Shown here in pieces: positions 23,481 to 30,948 of a stretch of DNA of 31,350 nt. The stretch spans positions 1 through 31,350 of the forward strand of contig NZ_FQVM01000028.1 of assembly GCF_900129365.1 (NCBI RefSeq), written 5' to 3'. A program made the translations under genes and the position numbers. Numbering within the stretch: position 1 is the first letter of the stretch; each line of letters starts with the position of its first letter. The notes under the pieces were generated by a model. The model saw only the letters and a program-made list of their open reading frames with translations. It was not told the origin of the DNA and did no database searches. Source of the DNA: Clostridium fallax (GTDB taxonomy: Bacteria; Bacillota; Clostridia; Clostridiales; Clostridiaceae).

Positions 23481-25670
23481 ATCTCCTAGTTCCTCACTAA
23501 GTTTAAACTTAATTGTGGTTCCCTTTGTGACTGTTTCATAAGCTTTTATGCTCTGCTCAATAATAGTTGTACCATTCCCCTCAAATTTACCTTTTAAACC
23601 TAAAGATTCTAAAATTTTCATTGTAGATTCTTTAGATTTATTTATAAAATCTGGCACAACTACATCTTTATTATAATTTGATGTTTCTTCACTGTAAAGA
23701 TTTATCTTAGTCCCTTCTTTAACAGAATAGCCTGGTTTTGGATTAATATCTGTAATTAGTTCTCCATTACCTTCTATATCAAATTCTAATCCAGAATCTA
23801 TTAAAAGTTTTTTACCATCTTTAATAGTCATTCCTCTCACATCAGGAATTAATATTTTTTTCTCTTCCACTTCATCTTTTGGAATATTTTCACCATAATA
23901 ATTAAATATATCTGTAAATAGCATTTTTGCTATAGGAGTTGTAATTTGTCCTGCATAATAAACTCCTGTACTAGGCTCATCTATAGATATCATTATGGTG
24001 ATTTTAGGTTTATCTATAGGAGTCATAGCTACAAAAGATGAAATATATTTTCCTGCTTCATAAGTACCATTTTCAGGATTAACTTTCTGAGCTGTTCCTG
24101 TTTTGCCTCCAATAGTATATCCTTCTATTTTAGTATTTTTAGCAGAACCTTCTGTAACCACTCTTTCTAAATATTCTCTTAATATTTTTGTTTTTTCTTC
24201 ACTTACAACCTTCTCAGTTTTAGGTTTAAAATTCTTTTCTACTACCTTTTCTCCATTTTCTCCAGTATGAACAACTTCTTTCATTATATGAGGTTGTATA
24301 AGAGTCCCTCCATTAGCTATAGCATTAAAAGCAGTTAAAAATTGAATAGGATTTACAGTATCAGTTTGTCCAAAAGATATGGTAGCTAAATCTATCTCTG
24401 TAATATCCTTTGTTGCCTTTATTATACCTTTAGCTTCTCCTGGAAGATCCACTCCAGATTTTTTTCCTAAACCAAATTTTTTTATATATTCATTTAATTT
24501 TTCTTTTCCTATACTTTGTCCTAATTGAATCAATCCAACATTACAGGAATTTTTTAATATGTCACTAAAACTTTGAGTTCCATGACCTCCAGATTTCCAA
24601 CACTTTATTCTTCTATTTTGTACTGTAGTACTTCCTCCACAAACATAGGTTTCTCCTTTATCTGCTACATTCTCCTCTAGTCCTGCAATAGCTGTAATAA
24701 CTTTAAATATAGATCCTGGTTCAAAAGAATCACTTACAGATCTATTTCTCCACATTTTTTGAAGTTTATCCATAGAATTTTTTCCCTCAAAATTTTCTGC
24801 TCCTTCATAAGGAGTATTAGGATTAAAATCTGGCTTATTACTCATTGCTAAGATTTCTCCATTATTAGGATCCATAACTATAACGCTAACTGTTTTTGCC
24901 TTATTATCCTTTAATGCTATATCAGCTGCTTTTTCTGCAAAAAATTGTATTTGTTCATCAATAGTTAATATTAAATCACTACCATTTTCAGGTGCTGTAA
25001 AAGTAGATATTGTATATGGCAATTCGTCACTTCTTTTATCTATTTCAGCCATTCTTACCCCAGGTTTTCCAGATAACACATCATTATATTGAAGTTCTAT
25101 ACCAGTTAACCCCTTACCATCTACATTAGTAGACCCTAAAACATGAGATAAAAAATTATCATTAGGATAATATCTCTTAGTATCTGGGGACACTATAACA
25201 CCTTTTATATTTAAATCTCTAACTTTATCTGCCTTATCCTTTTCAATTCTTCTAAGTAAAGTTGCAGCTCCAGCAACATCTCCACTTGGCAGTCTTGTAT
25301 CTAATTTTTTCACCACATCTTCAGTTTCCATATCTACTGCTTCAGCTATTTTAGTAGCTATATCTTCATAGTTTAATTCATTTTTCTTTAGATAGCTTCT
25401 AATAGAATTCAAATCAAAATCTATTCTATATACATTGGCAGATACTGCAAGTTCTTCTCCATTACGATCTAAAATTTTTCCTCTTCTTGCATCAATTCTA
25501 ACTTCACTTGTCCACTGCTCTACAGCTTTTTTTGAAAGTTCTTTTCCTTTAAAAATCATCACGTAAGTTAATCTACAAGTTAAAACTAAAAAAATAGTTA
25601 ATAGAAATATAACTGTTACCCACATTCTCTTCTTAATAGTTGCATTATCTCGGTAAATTCTCTTACTCAC
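23478..25670 (-). CDS. spoVD: Class B penicillin-binding transpeptidase SpoVD/FtsI with two PASTA domains
   Basis: This 730-aa D,D-transpeptidase cross-links septal or spore peptidoglycan with its SEDS partner (spoVE here). It has a short basic tail, one membrane anchor (about 17-38) and a PBP dimerisation domain (about 55-220, with ARRGKILDRNG). The transpeptidase motifs are SIFK (Ser320 to Lys323), SCN (375-377) and KTG (523-525). Two PASTA repeats follow (about 607-668 and 674-728). Bacillus SpoVD has one PASTA repeat and PBP2B has two, so domain content leans to the vegetative FtsI/PBP2B type while clostridial practice names it SpoVD; it may do both jobs. The start is GTG 25670 with GGAGG 8 nt upstream. 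Confidence 0.93.
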   Translation of the reverse strand: MSKRIYRDNATIKKRMWVTVIFLLTIFLVLTCRLTYVMIFKGKELSKKAVEQWTSEVRIDARRGKILDRNGEELAVSANVYRIDFDLNSIRSYLKKNELNYEDIATKIAEAVDMETEDVVKKLDTRLPSGDVAGAATLLRRIEKDKADKVRDLNIKGVIVSPDTKRYYPNDNFLSHVLGSTNVDGKGLTGIELQYNDVLSGKPGVRMAEIDKRSDELPYTISTFTAPENGSDLILTIDEQIQFFAEKAADIALKDNKAKTVSVIVMDPNNGEILAMSNKPDFNPNTPYEGAENFEGKNSMDKLQKMWRNRSVSDSFEPGSIFKVITAIAGLEENVADKGETYVCGGSTTVQNRRIKCWKSGGHGTQSFSDILKNSCNVGLIQLGQSIGKEKLNEYIKKFGLGKKSGVDLPGEAKGIIKATKDITEIDLATISFGQTDTVNPIQFLTAFNAIANGGTLIQPHIMKEVVHTGENGEKVVEKNFKPKTEKVVSEEKTKILREYLERVVTEGSAKNTKIEGYTIGGKTGTAQKVNPENGTYEAGKYISSFVAMTPIDKPKITIMISIDEPSTGVYYAGQITTPIAKMLFTDIFNYYGENIPKDEVEEKKILIPDVRGMTIKDGKKLLIDSGLEFDIEGNGELITDINPKPGYSVKEGTKINLYSEETSNYNKDVVVPDFINKSKESTMKILESLGLKGKFEGNGTTIIEQSIKAYETVTKGTTIKFKLSEELGD

Positions 25671-25697
25671 CAGTTATACCTCCGCTAAAAAAGCTAT

Positions 25698-25724
25698 GGA
25701 TGCACTTATTTGATTAGTGCATCC
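25698..25724 (-). terminator. Terminator-like hairpin between ftsL and spoVD
   Basis: GGATGCACT and AGTGCATCC form a perfect 9-bp stem with a 9-nt loop; the ftsL stop codon (25708-25706) lies at the loop edge. On the minus strand a run of six T begins 5 nt after the stem, then comes the spoVD ribosome binding site. The offset T run suggests an attenuator or mRNA processing/stability element more than a full terminator. Confidence 0.55.
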
Positions 25725-26212
25725 TTAATTTTCTGTAAAAAATTCGATTTTTTATCATTGTCACTTTTATCTTTAGCTATAACTATATTTTCTTTATTAG
25801 GAATCTTAATAACATTGTCCTTATTAGGAGTTGTCATCTGTAATTTGGATTGTGCAACAGATTTAACATTTTCAATTGAACTAGCTTTCAATAAGTTTAC
25901 TTTTAATGCTTCATTTTCTACAACCATATTTTTGATATCTTTTTCAATATTAGATAACTTTTTCTGCATATTAAAAACTCTTGCATCACGACCTATTACA
26001 GTTACTCCTATGGCAAATATCATAACTATAATAAGGCCTATAGATTTTCTTGATGTTTTCTTTTTCTTATTTAATCTATTAGCTCTGTTTTTTCTAGCTT
26101 TCTTAAGTTTTTCATATTGAAGATCTTTTTCTTTAGTACTAACTCTTTTTTTAGGATTTAAAGCATTATTACCCTTTGTAAACTTTCCTTCCTTTACTTC
26201 CAATTTATTCAC
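25706..26212 (-). CDS. ftsL: FtsL-like septum protein
   Basis: FtsL is a small bitopic protein that joins DivIB and DivIC and activates the septal synthase. This 168-aa protein has a long Lys/Asn-rich cytoplasmic tail (about 1-55), one membrane helix (about 57-74, GLIIVMIFAIGVTVIG), then a coiled coil (about 80-115, with LSNIEKDIKNMVVENEALKVNLLKASSIENVKSVAQSKL as separate heptads). Sequence conservation in this family is low, and the call rests on topology and place between rsmH and spoVD. The start is GTG 26212 with only a weak G-rich site upstream (GGGGAT); an overlapping ATG reads straight into a stop. A 26-nt gap separates it from rsmH. Confidence 0.85.
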   Translation of the reverse strand: MNKLEVKEGKFTKGNNALNPKKRVSTKEKDLQYEKLKKARKNRANRLNKKKKTSRKSIGLIIVMIFAIGVTVIGRDARVFNMQKKLSNIEKDIKNMVVENEALKVNLLKASSIENVKSVAQSKLQMTTPNKDNVIKIPNKENIVIAKDKSDNDKKSNFLQKIKDALIK

Positions 26213-26238
26213 ATCCCCATCTATTTATAACTTATAAA

Positions 26239-27171
26239 TTATAATTTTTCTAAAACTCTAAGCTTTGCACTCCTACTTCTTGGATTCATTTCTACTTCTT
26301 CTTTTGAAGGGTCTATAGGTTTTCTTGTTATTAATTTAACTGTAGGCTTTTTACCACAAGTACATATAGGAAATTCTTTAGGACATGTACATGGATTTTG
26401 TAAATCTTTATATACTGTTTTAACTATCCTATCTTCTAAAGAATGGAATGTTATTATTGCTATTCTTCCTCCTTTATTTAACTTTTCAACACCATCCCTA
26501 ATAGCCTTATCTAAGATTCTAAGCTCACCATTAACTTCTATTCTTATTGCTTGAAAAGTTCTTTTTGCAGGATGTGGTCCTTCTCTCCTTGCCTTTGCTG
26601 GTATAGCAGCCTTTATAATATCTACTAATTCAAAAGTTGTTTTTATTTCCTCTTTTTCTCTTGCTTTAACTATAAAATTTGCGATTCTTTTCGCAAATTT
26701 TTCTTCTCCATATTCTTTTATAACCTTATAAAGTTCCTCTTCACTATAATTATTTACTACATCATGAGCAGATAGATAGTCATCTCTATTCATTCTCATA
26801 TCTAAAAGACCATCTTTCATATAGCTAAATCCCCTTTCACCGGTATCTAGCTGATATGAAGACACACCAAGATCCATTAAAATTCCATCTACAGCTTCTA
26901 TATTTAAGTTTTCTATTATTTCTTTTATATTATAAAAATTATTATGTACAAAGGTTACATTGCCATAATCTTTTAGCCTTTCTTTAGCAGCCTTTAAAGC
27001 ATCAGTATCTTGATCTATACCTATAAGTCTACCTTTCTTTGATAAATTTTTTACAATTTCTGATGAATGGCCAGCTCCACCTAATGTACAATCTACATAT
27101 ATTCCATTTTCTTTTATATTTAGGGCTTCAATACATTCATTTAGTAAAACTGATACATGTTTAAATTCCAT
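26239..27171 (-). CDS. rsmH: RsmH, 16S rRNA C1402 N4-methyltransferase (MraW)
   Basis: RsmH methylates N4 of C1402 in 16S rRNA in the ribosomal P site, and by convention heads the dcw cluster. The 310-aa protein starts MEFKHVSVLLNECIEAL and has the SAM-binding motif DCTLGGAGHS at 27-36. It also has IGIDQDTDALKAAKERL, GILMDLGVSSYQLD and the conserved FHSLEDRIVK. I place the start at ATG 27171, with GAGGAG 7 nt upstream; an ATG five codons earlier (27186) overlaps that binding site and is not favoured. A cysteine-rich segment near the C-terminus (CTCPKEFPICTCGKKP) is typical of clostridial members. mraZ, which often precedes rsmH, is absent. Confidence 0.97.
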   Translation of the reverse strand: MEFKHVSVLLNECIEALNIKENGIYVDCTLGGAGHSSEIVKNLSKKGRLIGIDQDTDALKAAKERLKDYGNVTFVHNNFYNIKEIIENLNIEAVDGILMDLGVSSYQLDTGERGFSYMKDGLLDMRMNRDDYLSAHDVVNNYSEEELYKVIKEYGEEKFAKRIANFIVKAREKEEIKTTFELVDIIKAAIPAKARREGPHPAKRTFQAIRIEVNGELRILDKAIRDGVEKLNKGGRIAIITFHSLEDRIVKTVYKDLQNPCTCPKEFPICTCGKKPTVKLITRKPIDPSKEEVEMNPRSRSAKLRVLEKL

Positions 27172-27570
27172 ATTTTTACTCCTCATATTTCTATTTAATC
27201 TATTAAGTTATATGCACACTGCTTATTTAAGGTTCAATAAAATAAATATTACTAAAACCAAGTATTTCTTATTATAAAGAATAAAAACAATGAACAAAAC
27301 TATTATAAAATATCTTAAATTATATTTAAATAAATACTATATAATATTCTTTATTAATATTATCATAAAAAAACAATAATTATATATGTAACTTAAATAT
27401 AATTTTCATATAATTAATTTACACCATTAAAGCCCATATTTTCAACTACTTTTCTTTATCTTGCTATAATATATTCTATAAAAATTTTAAAAAACCTTTA
27501 TTTTTTTTATTTTTTATCTATATATTAACAAAATTTAAAATATATTTTATTTTATGTATGAAAATATTAT
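27172..27570. other. Intergenic region between rsmH and tRNA-Sec
   Basis: About 400 bp of very AT-rich sequence with no open frame that I can support; no mraZ or remnant is visible. It should contain the minus-strand promoter for the dcw cluster. The best candidate is TTTGTT with TATAAT 16 bp away near 27270-27298, about 100 bp upstream of rsmH, which is only moderately convincing. Confidence 0.5.
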
Positions 27571-27599
27571 TTGACAGTTTCCATTTTGTTTTGTAAAAT
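27571..27599 (+). promoter_or_regulatory. Promoter of tRNA-Sec
   Basis: A perfect TTGACA (27571-27576) and TAAAAT (27594-27599) are 17 bp apart. The predicted start is near 27606, only a few bases before the mature 5' end of the tRNA. Confidence 0.8.
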
Positions 27600-27611
27600 A
27601 AGTTTGTACAT

Positions 27612-27708
27612 GGGGGTAGATAAGAGCTGGTGTTCTTGCCGGTCTTCAAAACCGTGTTGTCGTGCTAGGACCACGATGGGTAGGTTCGATTCCTACATAC
27701 TCCCGCCA
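27612..27708 (+). tRNA. selC: tRNA-Sec (selenocysteine, anticodon TCA)
   Basis: This is a 97-nt tRNA with the features that set tRNA-Sec apart. The D stem is long at six pairs (AAGAGC with GTTCTT) around a 4-nt TGGT loop. The anticodon loop is CTTCAAA with TCA at 27646-27648. A long variable arm carries a GTCGTG/CACGAT stem. The T arm is GTAGG-TTCGATT-CCTAC, and the 3' end GCCA is encoded. The acceptor stem is GGGGGTAG with ATACTCCC, containing one G-T pair and an unpaired eighth position. It is charged with Ser and converted to Sec by SelA, then delivered to UGA codons by SelB; none of selA, selB or selD is in the window. It is a single-gene transcription unit. Confidence 0.95.
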
Positions 27709-27745
27709 AAAGAAGAGATAGTACATTTGTACTATCTCTTCTTTT
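27708..27745 (+). terminator. Terminator of tRNA-Sec
   Basis: AAAAGAAGAGATAGTAC (27708-27724) pairs perfectly with GTACTATCTCTTCTTTT (27729-27745) around a 4-nt ATTT loop, and the 3' arm ends in TTTTATTTA. The first arm begins with the terminal A of the encoded CCA, so nothing separates tRNA and terminator. Confidence 0.9.
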
Positions 27746-27817
27746 ATTTATCACTTTATTATCTCTTAATAATCCTTAAAAAGTTTATAATAAATTAAAA
27801 AATTTAATTTTAAAAAT

Positions 27818-27859
27818 AAAAGTCATATTATAAATCAAGTATTTTATAACATGACTTTT
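27818..27859 (-). terminator. Terminator of the lipoprotein gene
   Basis: AAAAGTCAT with ATGACTTTT (9 bp), one mismatch, then seven further pairs (TTATAAA with TTTATAA) and an 8-nt loop. On the minus strand it lies about 90 nt after the lipoprotein stop and is followed by TTTTATTTTT. It may also back up the tRNA terminator from the other side. Confidence 0.65.
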
Positions 27860-27948
27860 AAAAATACATTTAACCTGTACAAAATGAAAATATATATTTC
27901 TTAAATATGTAAATTAATATTTTTAACTAAAATATATTAGAGTATATC

Positions 27949-28497
27949 TTATTTCTTTAAATCAATAGTTATTTTTGCATTATTTGCAAAATCTGGATCT
28001 TGGAATATTAAATTTAACCCAGTATCAGATTTTGGTACTTCATAAGCTATTGTACCTGAAACACTTGATCCTGGTGATAGTTCTCCTGCCTTTAATGCCT
28101 CTACTCCATCTAATGTACTTAGAGATTCTCCTATTAAAGTTCCATCTGTACATTTAATTTTAAAGTTTAAAGGATCATATTTTATATTTTCCTTTCCTTT
28201 ATTTTCAAGATTTAAATATACAACTACAAACTTATTTCCATCTTTAGGTACATTATTAGAGTCACCAGCTGTTTCTTGAAAATCAGTAATAGTTAAAACC
28301 ATATTATCTATTGTAATTGAATCTCCTATTTTAAACACTTTTTCAGTATTTGAATTTGCATCTTGTTTTTCTTCTGTTTTTGTACCTTCATTATTATTTT
28401 GTACTTGTTCCTTACTTTCTCCACATCCTATGCCTGCAATACCCAATACAGTTACTATTGCTAGGAGTGAAACTATTTTTTTTAGTTTTTTACTCAT
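27949..28497 (-). CDS. Lipoprotein with DUF4352-like domain
   Basis: This 182-aa protein is exported and lipid-anchored by prediction: basic MSKKLKK, a hydrophobic core (about 8-22) and a lipobox-like GIGC with Cys25. A low-complexity linker of Asn, Glu, Lys and Thr (about 27-52) follows. Then comes an immunoglobulin-like beta domain (about 53-180), with the family pattern of GDSITIDNMVLTITDF, KFVVVYLNLENKGKENIKYDP and LSPGSSVSGTIAYEVPKSD. DUF4352 proteins are cell-surface proteins of unknown specific role. The ribosome binding site GAGAGGTG precedes ATG 28497. It is a single-gene unit with its own promoter and terminator. No substrate or partner can be inferred from its neighbours. Confidence 0.85.
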   Translation of the reverse strand: MSKKLKKIVSLLAIVTVLGIAGIGCGESKEQVQNNNEGTKTEEKQDANSNTEKVFKIGDSITIDNMVLTITDFQETAGDSNNVPKDGNKFVVVYLNLENKGKENIKYDPLNFKIKCTDGTLIGESLSTLDGVEALKAGELSPGSSVSGTIAYEVPKSDTGLNLIFQDPDFANNAKITIDLKK

Positions 28498-28529
28498 TTA
28501 TATCACCTCTCAAATTACTTTTCACAAAC

Positions 28530-28558
28530 ATAGTAACAATTAAAAAATTTAATTACAA
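28530..28558 (-). promoter_or_regulatory. Promoter of the lipoprotein gene
   Basis: On the minus strand TTGTAA (28558-28553) and TACTAT (28535-28530) are 17 bp apart, leaving a leader of about 25-30 nt including the ribosome binding site. The spacer contains an AT-rich inverted repeat. Confidence 0.5.
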
Positions 28559-28773
28559 CAAAGGTAAATTATCTAAATTCACTTTTTTTACTCTTTTAAA
28601 TATCTTTTCTTAGCTACTAATCTGTGTAGATATTATTTTTTAAGTATATATGCTTTTTTATTGATATATTAATAAACTTTAATACTTAAAAATAATAATA
28701 TTCCAGTATATTTAAAATAATAATAAAATATTAATTATTTGAACTTGAGATGAACTATTTAAAAATTATATAA
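28559..28773. other. AT-rich intergenic stretch between the lipoprotein promoter and the ychF terminator
   Basis: Apart from the lipoprotein promoter on one side and the ychF terminator on the other, I see nothing in this region. Open frames here are short, antisense and lack ribosome binding sites. Confidence 0.5.
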
Positions 28774-28823
28774 AAAAAGGGTTAAGATAAAGAAACAAAA
28801 AATTTCTAAACTTAACCTTTTTA
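28774..28823 (-). terminator. Terminator of ychF
   Basis: An outer stem pairs AAAAAGG(G)TTAAG with CTTAACCTTTTT (one bulged G), and an inner AGAAA/TTTCT stem lies in the loop. On the minus strand the hairpin lies about 30 nt after the ychF stop and runs into TTTTTTTATA. Confidence 0.75.
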
Positions 28824-28851
28824 GAGTATACTTTATTATAATTTATATAAA

Positions 28852-29949
28852 CTAAACATTGAAACGGAAGTTAACTACATCTCCATCTTCCATTACATAT
28901 TCTTTTCCTTCTAATCTATATAAGCCTTTTTCTTTTGCTGCAGCTTCTGAACCGCATTCTACTAAATCATTAAATCCTATAACCTCAGCTCTTATAAATC
29001 CTCTCTCTATATCTGAGTGAATTTTTCCTGCTGCTTGTGGTGCCTTAGTTCCTTTTACTATTGTCCAAGCTCTAACTTCTTGAACTCCTGCTGTTAAATA
29101 GCTCATAAGACCAAGAAGACTATAGCTTGCTGTTATTAGTCTATCTAATCCTGATTCTTCTAATCCATATTCTTTAAGCATTTCAAGCTTTTCTTCTTCA
29201 TCAAGACCTGATAGTTCTTCTTCTATTTTAGCAGATACTACTACTATTCCTGAATTTTCAGCTTTTGCAAATTCTTCTACTTTTTTTACATATTCATTTT
29301 CAAAGTTTCCAGAAACTAAATCCTCTTCTGATATATTACAAACATAAAGAACTGGTTTTGAAGTTAATAAAAATAAACTCTTCACAAAAACTTTTTCTTC
29401 ATCTGTAACTTCTAATGTTCTTACTGGTTTATCAGCTTCAAGATGAGTCTTTATTCTTTCCATAAGCTCATATTCCATTTTAGCCTTCTTATCTCCTGAT
29501 CTTGCAAGCTTTACAGTTTTCTCCATTCTTCTCTCTAAAACCTCAAGGTCTGAAAAGATTAATTCTAAGTTTATTGTTTGTATATCTCTTATAGGATCTA
29601 CATTTCCTTCAACGTGAACAACATTGCTATCGTCAAAGCATCTTACAACATGACATATTGATGAAACTTCTCTTATATGTGATAGGAACTTATTTCCTAA
29701 ACCTTCACCTTTACTAGCGCCTTTAACAAGACCTGCTATATCATAAAACTCTACAGCTGCATAAACTTTCTTTTTTGAATTGTAAATTTTTTGTAAAACA
29801 TCTAATCTTTTATCTGGAACACTAACAACTCCAACATTTGGTTCTATAGTACAGAATGGGTAATTTGCAGATTCTGCACCTGCTTGAGTTATTGCGTTAA
29901 ATAAAGTACTTTTACCTACATTTGGCAATCCTACTATTCCTAATTTCAT
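28852..29949 (-). CDS. ychF: YchF/Ola1-type ATPase of the Obg family
   Basis: YchF is a universally conserved P-loop protein that prefers ATP over GTP, binds ribosomes and affects translation and stress response. The 365-aa protein has G1 GLPNVGKST at 7-15, followed by NYPFCTIEPNVGVV (G2 region) and YDIAGLVKGASKGEGLGNKFL (G3 region). The nucleotide-specificity motif is YVCNISEED, replacing the usual NKxD. An alpha-helical coiled coil (about 130-180) and a C-terminal TGS domain (about 280-365, with AGKIHSDIERGFIRAEVI) follow. AAAGGA precedes ATG 29949. It is transcribed alone, with a consensus promoter upstream and a terminator downstream. Confidence 0.98.
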   Translation of the reverse strand: MKLGIVGLPNVGKSTLFNAITQAGAESANYPFCTIEPNVGVVSVPDKRLDVLQKIYNSKKKVYAAVEFYDIAGLVKGASKGEGLGNKFLSHIREVSSICHVVRCFDDSNVVHVEGNVDPIRDIQTINLELIFSDLEVLERRMEKTVKLARSGDKKAKMEYELMERIKTHLEADKPVRTLEVTDEEKVFVKSLFLLTSKPVLYVCNISEEDLVSGNFENEYVKKVEEFAKAENSGIVVVSAKIEEELSGLDEEEKLEMLKEYGLEESGLDRLITASYSLLGLMSYLTAGVQEVRAWTIVKGTKAPQAAGKIHSDIERGFIRAEVIGFNDLVECGSEAAAKEKGLYRLEGKEYVMEDGDVVNFRFNV

Positions 29950-29993
29950 TTATGTACAGTCCTTTCTTAATATACTTATTAATATCCTTTAAA

Positions 29994-30022
29994 ATTATAC
30001 TCTAGTATTAATTTTATTTCAA
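29994..30022 (-). promoter_or_regulatory. Promoter of ychF
   Basis: On the minus strand TTGAAA (30022-30017) and a perfect TATAAT (29999-29994) are 17 bp apart, about 45 bp before the ychF start codon. The divergent pdaA promoter must also lie in this 170-bp spacer, but I see no clear housekeeping pair for it; a sporulation sigma factor would fit. Confidence 0.7.
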
Positions 30023-30119
30023 CAAAGATAGAGATTATAAAACATAAAATGGTTTTTTATCCATGAAAAAATTTAATGATTGTTAAATTAAAGCTAAAAA
30101 TAATATAGGAGGTGATATT

Positions 30120-30899
30120 ATGTTTAAATTAATAATTTCTATTTTAACAACACTACTACTTACTTTTAATATAGGTGTCAATGCTTTTGGTATATCTGAT
30201 TATAACTCTAAGGAATTAAATTGGTATTATGTAAAAAATAAAGATTTGCCACCTTCTCCAGCACCAGAAGGAGCTAACTTTTTAGAAAAATATGATGCTT
30301 ATTATATGGGAAATACAGATGAAAAAGTTTTATATTTAACCTTTGATGAAGGATATGAAAATGGAAATACCGCTTCTATTTTAGATACATTAAAAAAACA
30401 TCAAGTCCCAGCAGCTTTTTTTGTTGTAAAACCTTATATTACTCAAAACCCTGATTTAATAAAAAGGATGGTAGAGGAAGGACATTTTGTTTGTAATCAT
30501 TCAAATACTCATCCATCAATGGCTTCAATAACAGATAAAGATAAATTTAATAAAGAGTTTACCTCCGTTGAAGAAAGCTTTAAAGAGCTTACTGGTTCTG
30601 ATATGCCAAAATTCTTTAGACCACCTATGGGAAAATATAGTGAATTGTCTTTAAAAATGACTAAAGATTTAGGCTATTCATCTATATTTTGGAGTTTTGC
30701 TTATAAAGATTGGCTTATAAATGACCAACCATCTAAAGACTTTGCAATGAAAAAAATAAAATCTAATATCTATAATGGTTCTGTAATTCTTTTACATGCA
30801 GTTTCTGATACCAATAGAGATATTTTAGACACCTTATTAACAGATTTAAAAAATGAAGGATATACTTTTAAAAATCTAGATTATTTGATAAAAAAATAA
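30120..30899 (+). CDS. pdaA: PdaA-like polysaccharide deacetylase (delta-lactam biosynthesis)
   Basis: PdaA removes the N-acetyl group of muramic acid stripped of its peptide, a step in muramic delta-lactam formation in spore cortex. The 259-aa protein has a signal peptide (about 1-23, ending GVNAFG), then a region typical of PdaA (NWYYVKNKDLPPSPAPEG, FLEKYDAYYMGN). The NodB domain starts at 70. Motifs seen are TFDEGYENG at 74-82 (Asp76 as base, Glu77 where most NodB enzymes have Asp), the metal site HSNTH at 127-131, RPPMGKYS at 167-174 and LLHAVS at 224-229. AGGAGGTGAT precedes ATG 30120. It is monocistronic and divergent from ychF. It could instead be a vegetative deacetylase, but the N-terminal region favours PdaA. 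Confidence 0.9.
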   Translation: MFKLIISILTTLLLTFNIGVNAFGISDYNSKELNWYYVKNKDLPPSPAPEGANFLEKYDAYYMGNTDEKVLYLTFDEGYENGNTASILDTLKKHQVPAAFFVVKPYITQNPDLIKRMVEEGHFVCNHSNTHPSMASITDKDKFNKEFTSVEESFKELTGSDMPKFFRPPMGKYSELSLKMTKDLGYSSIFWSFAYKDWLINDQPSKDFAMKKIKSNIYNGSVILLHAVSDTNRDILDTLLTDLKNEGYTFKNLDYLIKK

Positions 30900-30904
30900 A
30901 ACAA

Positions 30905-30939
30905 GAAATCCTTTGATGAAATTTTCATTGAAGGATTTC
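30905..30939. terminator. Bidirectional terminator between pdaA and the VanZ-like gene
   Basis: GAAATCCTT and AAGGATTTC form the base of a hairpin that continues through two wobble pairs into ATGAAA/TTTCAT. It begins 6 nt after the pdaA stop, and the converging gene on the minus strand ends at 30949. The plus-strand side is followed by CTTTATAATTT. Confidence 0.8.
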
Positions 30940-30948
30940 CTTTATAAT

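Noticed and set aside
25710..26120. A 136-aa plus-strand frame opposite ftsL, and similar antisense frames opposite pyrR, divIVA, murE and murF
   Set aside because: They are antisense to well supported genes, lack binding sites and show the Leu/Ser/Phe-rich composition expected of the complement of AT-rich coding sequence.
27571..27798. A 75-aa plus-strand open frame across the tRNA-Sec gene
   Set aside because: It reads through a promoter, a structured tRNA and its terminator, and has no ribosome binding site.
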